Positions 15,046-17,062 of a stretch of 17,062 nucleotides of DNA are shown here, piece by piece. The position numbers and the translations under genes are program-made. The notes below the pieces were generated by a model. It was not told where the DNA came from, did not search any database, and was given only the letters and a program-made list of their open reading frames with translations. Positions within the stretch are counted from its first letter, which is position 1. Every line of letters starts with the position of its first letter. Source of the DNA: CAZGMJ01 sp964526785 (GTDB lineage Bacteria; Planctomycetota; Phycisphaerae; Sedimentisphaerales; Anaerobacaceae); contig CAZGMJ010000087.1 in NCBI GenBank assembly GCA_964526785.1, forward strand, positions 1-17,062, written 5' to 3'.

Positions 15046-15299
15046 CACGACCGCCTCCCTTCACGTCGGGGGCAGCCCTGGCTGATCCAGCTCTCGATGC
15101 TCTCCCGGGGCCAGCGCAGCAGCGAGCCCAGCCGGACCGGCCGAGGCATCCGGCCCGCGTCGGTCAGTCGGCGGACCGTTCTCGGCGAGCAGCAGAGCAT
15201 CCGGGCAACCTGGTCGACCGTCAGCATGGCAGGCACTGCGCCGGGGCCTGCATCCCGGCCGTCGATCCGCTCGACGGTAGCGGTGGCGGTTGCGTCCAT
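15045..15299 (-). CDS. Small HTH protein, AlpA/excisionase (MerR-type) family
   Basis: An 84-residue protein. ATG 15299 is chosen because GGAGGT (15306-15311) lies six bases upstream; a GTG two codons earlier is too close. Residues ~26-72 form a winged HTH of the excisionase/AlpA kind: LTVDQVARMLCCSPRTVRRL, then RLGSLLRWPRESIESWI. These proteins either direct excision with a tyrosine integrase or activate element genes. Being first in the operon that leads to ParB-like, unknown and PrimPol genes, it may be the switch between the integrated and replicating state. Its TGA overlaps the next ATG (TGATG). Confidence 0.85.
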   Translation of the reverse strand: MDATATATVERIDGRDAGPGAVPAMLTVDQVARMLCCSPRTVRRLTDAGRMPRPVRLGSLLRWPRESIESWISQGCPRREGRRS

Positions 15300-15555
15300 G
15301 CGCACACCTCCGTGGAAGGGGGGAAAAAGGGGTCAATACGAGGCCCGTCGCGGCGGGCGTGAAAGCACGAGGTGCCTTCATTAGTATCTATTTGCCGCTA
15401 ACGGTTTTTTTCGTCGGCCCATTTTGGCCAGGGGGGGTGTGAGAGGGACGCAGCCGGCCTACGCCGGACGCGGAAACCCCCTATATAAGGATGCAGCCTC
15501 ACGACCGGACGGCCGCGAGGCTGGCGAAGATTTCTTCAGAAAGTGCCCGCTCGAA
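15300..15555. promoter_or_regulatory. Leader/promoter region of the HTH-ParB-PrimPol operon
   Basis: The region between the 318-aa gene and the HTH gene contains the strong ribosome site GGAGGT (minus, 15306-15311). Candidate -10-like stretches on the minus strand are GATACT near 15382-15387 and TATATA near 15483-15488; neither has a good -35 box at 17 bases. A short hairpin CCGGC-CTAC-GCCGG (15454-15467) may end the upstream transcript. No gene is supported here. Confidence 0.45.
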
Positions 15556-16512
15556 CTATTCGAACCATTGCTGAAGTTCGCCCTTCGAAAGCGTTCGAGG
15601 GTCGTCCGGGAACAGTCCGGAGCCCCTGTGTTTGGCGTACCAGCCAAGCATCGCATCCAGCTCTTGGACGGTGATCTTTTGCTCTTCCGCCACCTGAATC
15701 TTCCGCACACGATCGCGCTGGAGCAGCTTCTGGTTGCGTTCCTGAATGCCCGCCCATTCCTGCAGGACCGTCAGATAGCGCCACGCCTGCTTCAGAGACA
15801 GCCGCTTGGGCCCGCGCTTGCCGCGCTTCTTGGTCTCCGGCTTGCTCTCGGCGGCACCGGTCTCCTGGGCTGCGGGCTTCTCGGCTGCCGGGGCCTGCTG
15901 AGCCGCCGCCTGGGCCTCCGCGCCCGCCATCAACCGAAGGTGCTCGGCCAGTTCGCGGGCGTGGCGCTGCATCTCGGCGTGAGCCTTCCGCTTGGCCCCG
16001 TCCTCTTCCAGCCAGGACCGGTCGATGGCCTCGGCGAATTCGTCGGGGGTTTCCAACTCGCCGCCGTCGAATCCGAACGTCCAGACACGTTTGATGCCCT
16101 GACAGAGCCCCATCAGCCGGATCGCGTTCGGGTCTTCATCCCCGTGCATCTTCCGGTATCGCGCGACAATCCCCTCGACATGAACCCGCCGCTGGTCTTC
16201 CATCGCCTCGAGCCTCTGCTCGTAGGCGTCGGCGGCGGTAAGCAGCTCGTCCACGCGGTGTTTCAGGTCCGCCAGCAGGTCCGTCTTTCTCTGGGCCGTC
16301 AGGAGCGACACAACCGTCCGCCGCGCCCAATCGGTCGCCTTTCGCAGCCGGAGCGCCCATTCATTCTCGCCCTGTTCGTCCAGCACCGGGTCGGTGTACG
16401 TCAGCTCGATGCCGAGCCCGTCGGCCCAGCCTTCGACCTCGTCGGCGAGGGCCTCGAGCACCGCGTCGAGCTGCGGAACAAAGTTCCTCTGTTTCTCGTC
16501 TGCTTCACTCAT
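15556..16512 (-). CDS. Unknown 318-aa charged, partly coiled-coil protein
   Basis: I cannot name this family. From ATG 16512 (M-S-E-A-D-E-K-Q) the protein has long helical stretches (ADLKHRVDELLTAADAYEQR, KRKAHAEMQRHARELAEHLR), an Ala/Gln/Lys-rich low-complexity linker near 205-235 (AQAAAQQAPAAEKPAAQ, then KKRGKRGPKR), and a compact C-terminal domain with SLKQAWRYLTVLQEWAGIQ and ITVQELDAMLGWYAKHRGSG that looks DNA-binding-like in style but shows no clear motif. Its start overlaps the end of the pRiA4b-like gene by eight bases, so the two are co-translated. There is no membrane segment or signal peptide. Low-complexity linkers like this usually join two folded parts. Confidence 0.75.
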   Translation of the reverse strand: MSEADEKQRNFVPQLDAVLEALADEVEGWADGLGIELTYTDPVLDEQGENEWALRLRKATDWARRTVVSLLTAQRKTDLLADLKHRVDELLTAADAYEQRLEAMEDQRRVHVEGIVARYRKMHGDEDPNAIRLMGLCQGIKRVWTFGFDGGELETPDEFAEAIDRSWLEEDGAKRKAHAEMQRHARELAEHLRLMAGAEAQAAAQQAPAAEKPAAQETGAAESKPETKKRGKRGPKRLSLKQAWRYLTVLQEWAGIQERNQKLLQRDRVRKIQVAEEQKITVQELDAMLGWYAKHRGSGLFPDDPRTLSKGELQQWFE

Positions 16513-17062
16513 CTGTCTGATTCCGCCACTCCGCCAGGGTTGCGTTGACCTCTTCCAGATCGAAGGCGTCAGGGTCGAAGTCGTCGCCGAGCCACTCGAG
16601 CATGTCGTCGTGATCGTCAGCGTTCGGGTCGGCGATGGTTTCCAGCAGTTGGTAGTAGCCCCAGATGCCGCCGCAATCCTCTGGCGGGCAAGCCTTCTTG
16701 CCACCCAGGCATACCGGATACTCAACGCCCGGCTCGGGCTCGCCAATCTTCTCCACCTCGATGGTGTGCTCCCAGCCGTCGCCGAAGTCGTACTCGTAGA
16801 TCAGCTTGCTCTTGACCTTCGGGCAAACCTCTCCAAGCGTGACCGCCTCCTCGTCCTCGCCCTCCATGTCCGTCGGCTCGCCCCAGGGCGTTACCTTGGT
16901 GACGAACTTGCGCCCTCCGTGCAGGCGGGCCCACTCTCGGGGCGTCCACGAATCCTTCTGCCAGAGTCGAATTCGTTCGTCCTTGCTGATCTTGACCCGC
17001 TGGTCGAACCGATGCAGATGGCTGTTCGTCCAGCCCATGGCGATCTGGATCACCTCGTGCAG
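16505..17062 (-). CDS. Plasmid pRiA4b ORF-3-like protein, 5' end outside window
   Basis: The frame is open to the window edge: the last bases read L-H-E-V-I-Q-I-A-M-G-W, the inner part of the family's usual 'L..LHEVIQ..MGW..SHLH.F' motif, so the true start lies beyond 17062. Further family signs are KLIYEYDFGDGWEHTIEVEK and the Cys-rich VCLGGKKACPPEDCGGIWGY segment (CP-x-ED-C-GG), then YQLLE. pRiA4b ORF-3 proteins occur on plasmids and mobile elements; their function is not established. About 185 residues are visible, near the full ~190-200, so only a short N-terminal piece is missing. It overlaps the following gene by eight bases. Confidence 0.88.
   Translation of the reverse strand: MHEVIQIAMGWTNSHLHRFDQRVKISKDERIRLWQKDSWTPREWARLHGGRKFVTKVTPWGEPTDMEGEDEEAVTLGEVCPKVKSKLIYEYDFGDGWEHTIEVEKIGEPEPGVEYPVCLGGKKACPPEDCGGIWGYYQLLETIADPNADDHDDMLEWLGDDFDPDAFDLEEVNATLAEWRNQTDE

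Larger units (their letters stand above)
8401..17062. mobile_element. Integrated element with integrase, PrimPol and ParB-like genes; right end outside window
   Basis: From the tRNA-Gly fragment rightward come a GNAT gene, a tyrosine integrase, a replication protein, a ParB/HTH protein and an excisionase-like HTH protein, all on the minus strand. This is the gene set of a phage, phage-plasmid or integrative element. The left edge is placed at the tRNA scar. A fragment in this orientation should have the element that made it on its left, so the material to the left (terminase-like gene, probably BREX) may be a second element and the scar their junction. No capsid, portal, tail or conjugation gene is visible in this window. 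Confidence 0.5.

Noticed and set aside
13705..15384. A 559-codon open frame on the plus strand opposite the parB-like and HTH genes
   Set aside because: It spans two well-supported overlapping minus genes and shows no family signature or ribosome site.
1..17062. CRISPR array, rRNA or IS transposase
   Set aside because: No regularly spaced repeats, rRNA sequence or transposase-like protein was seen on either strand.

Overview
The window is GC-rich bacterial DNA, and every gene I can support lies on the minus strand. Two things point to a planctomycete (Planctomycetota) or similar bacterium. One is the integrase, whose N-terminus I recognise from that phylum. The other is a 'TAEDAENAE'-coding interspersed repeat common in planctomycete, verrucomicrobial and related genomes. 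This assignment is a judgement, not a proof.

Left part (1-6581): a BREX-like phage-defence operon read right to left: brxA-like, brxB, brxC, an Mrr-family restriction nuclease, then the first ~240 codons of a PglX-like methyltransferase. The genes are tightly coupled, with TGATG overlaps or short gaps. Two lesions stand out. A frameshift near 864 at the end of mrr removes its natural stop (in the other frame that stop overlaps the pglX ATG), so mrr and pglX read as one ORF. PglX then stops before its catalytic domain, at an interspersed repeat. PglZ and a BrxL or BrxH partner are not in the window.

Middle (6582-9277): a lone terminase-small-subunit-like gene, two doubtful small ORFs, and a clear 3' fragment of a tRNA-Gly(GCC) gene (8401-8447, anticodon arm to acceptor end, no 5' half) followed by an 11-bp hairpin terminator. 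This is the expected scar of a tyrosine integrase acting at a tRNA 3' end. A GNAT acetyltransferase follows.

Right part (9278-17062): the core of an integrated element: tyrosine integrase, a PrimPol plus DUF3987 replication protein, a small unknown protein, a ParB/HTH protein with a Dam-like C-terminus, and an AlpA/excisionase-like HTH protein. The last four form an overlapping operon starting at 15299. Upstream lie a 318-aa unknown protein and a pRiA4b ORF-3-like gene cut by the window edge. No structural phage genes are visible here.

Best reading: two elements in tandem at one tRNA-Gly site. The left one carries the damaged BREX/Mrr locus and the right one carries the integrase/PrimPol module, with the tRNA fragment as their junction. 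The most unusual signals are the BREX operon with an embedded Mrr nuclease and its two lesions, the tRNA-fragment junction, a perfect 25-bp dyad inside the parB-like gene, and a 22-bp-arm inverted repeat between the replication gene and the integrase.
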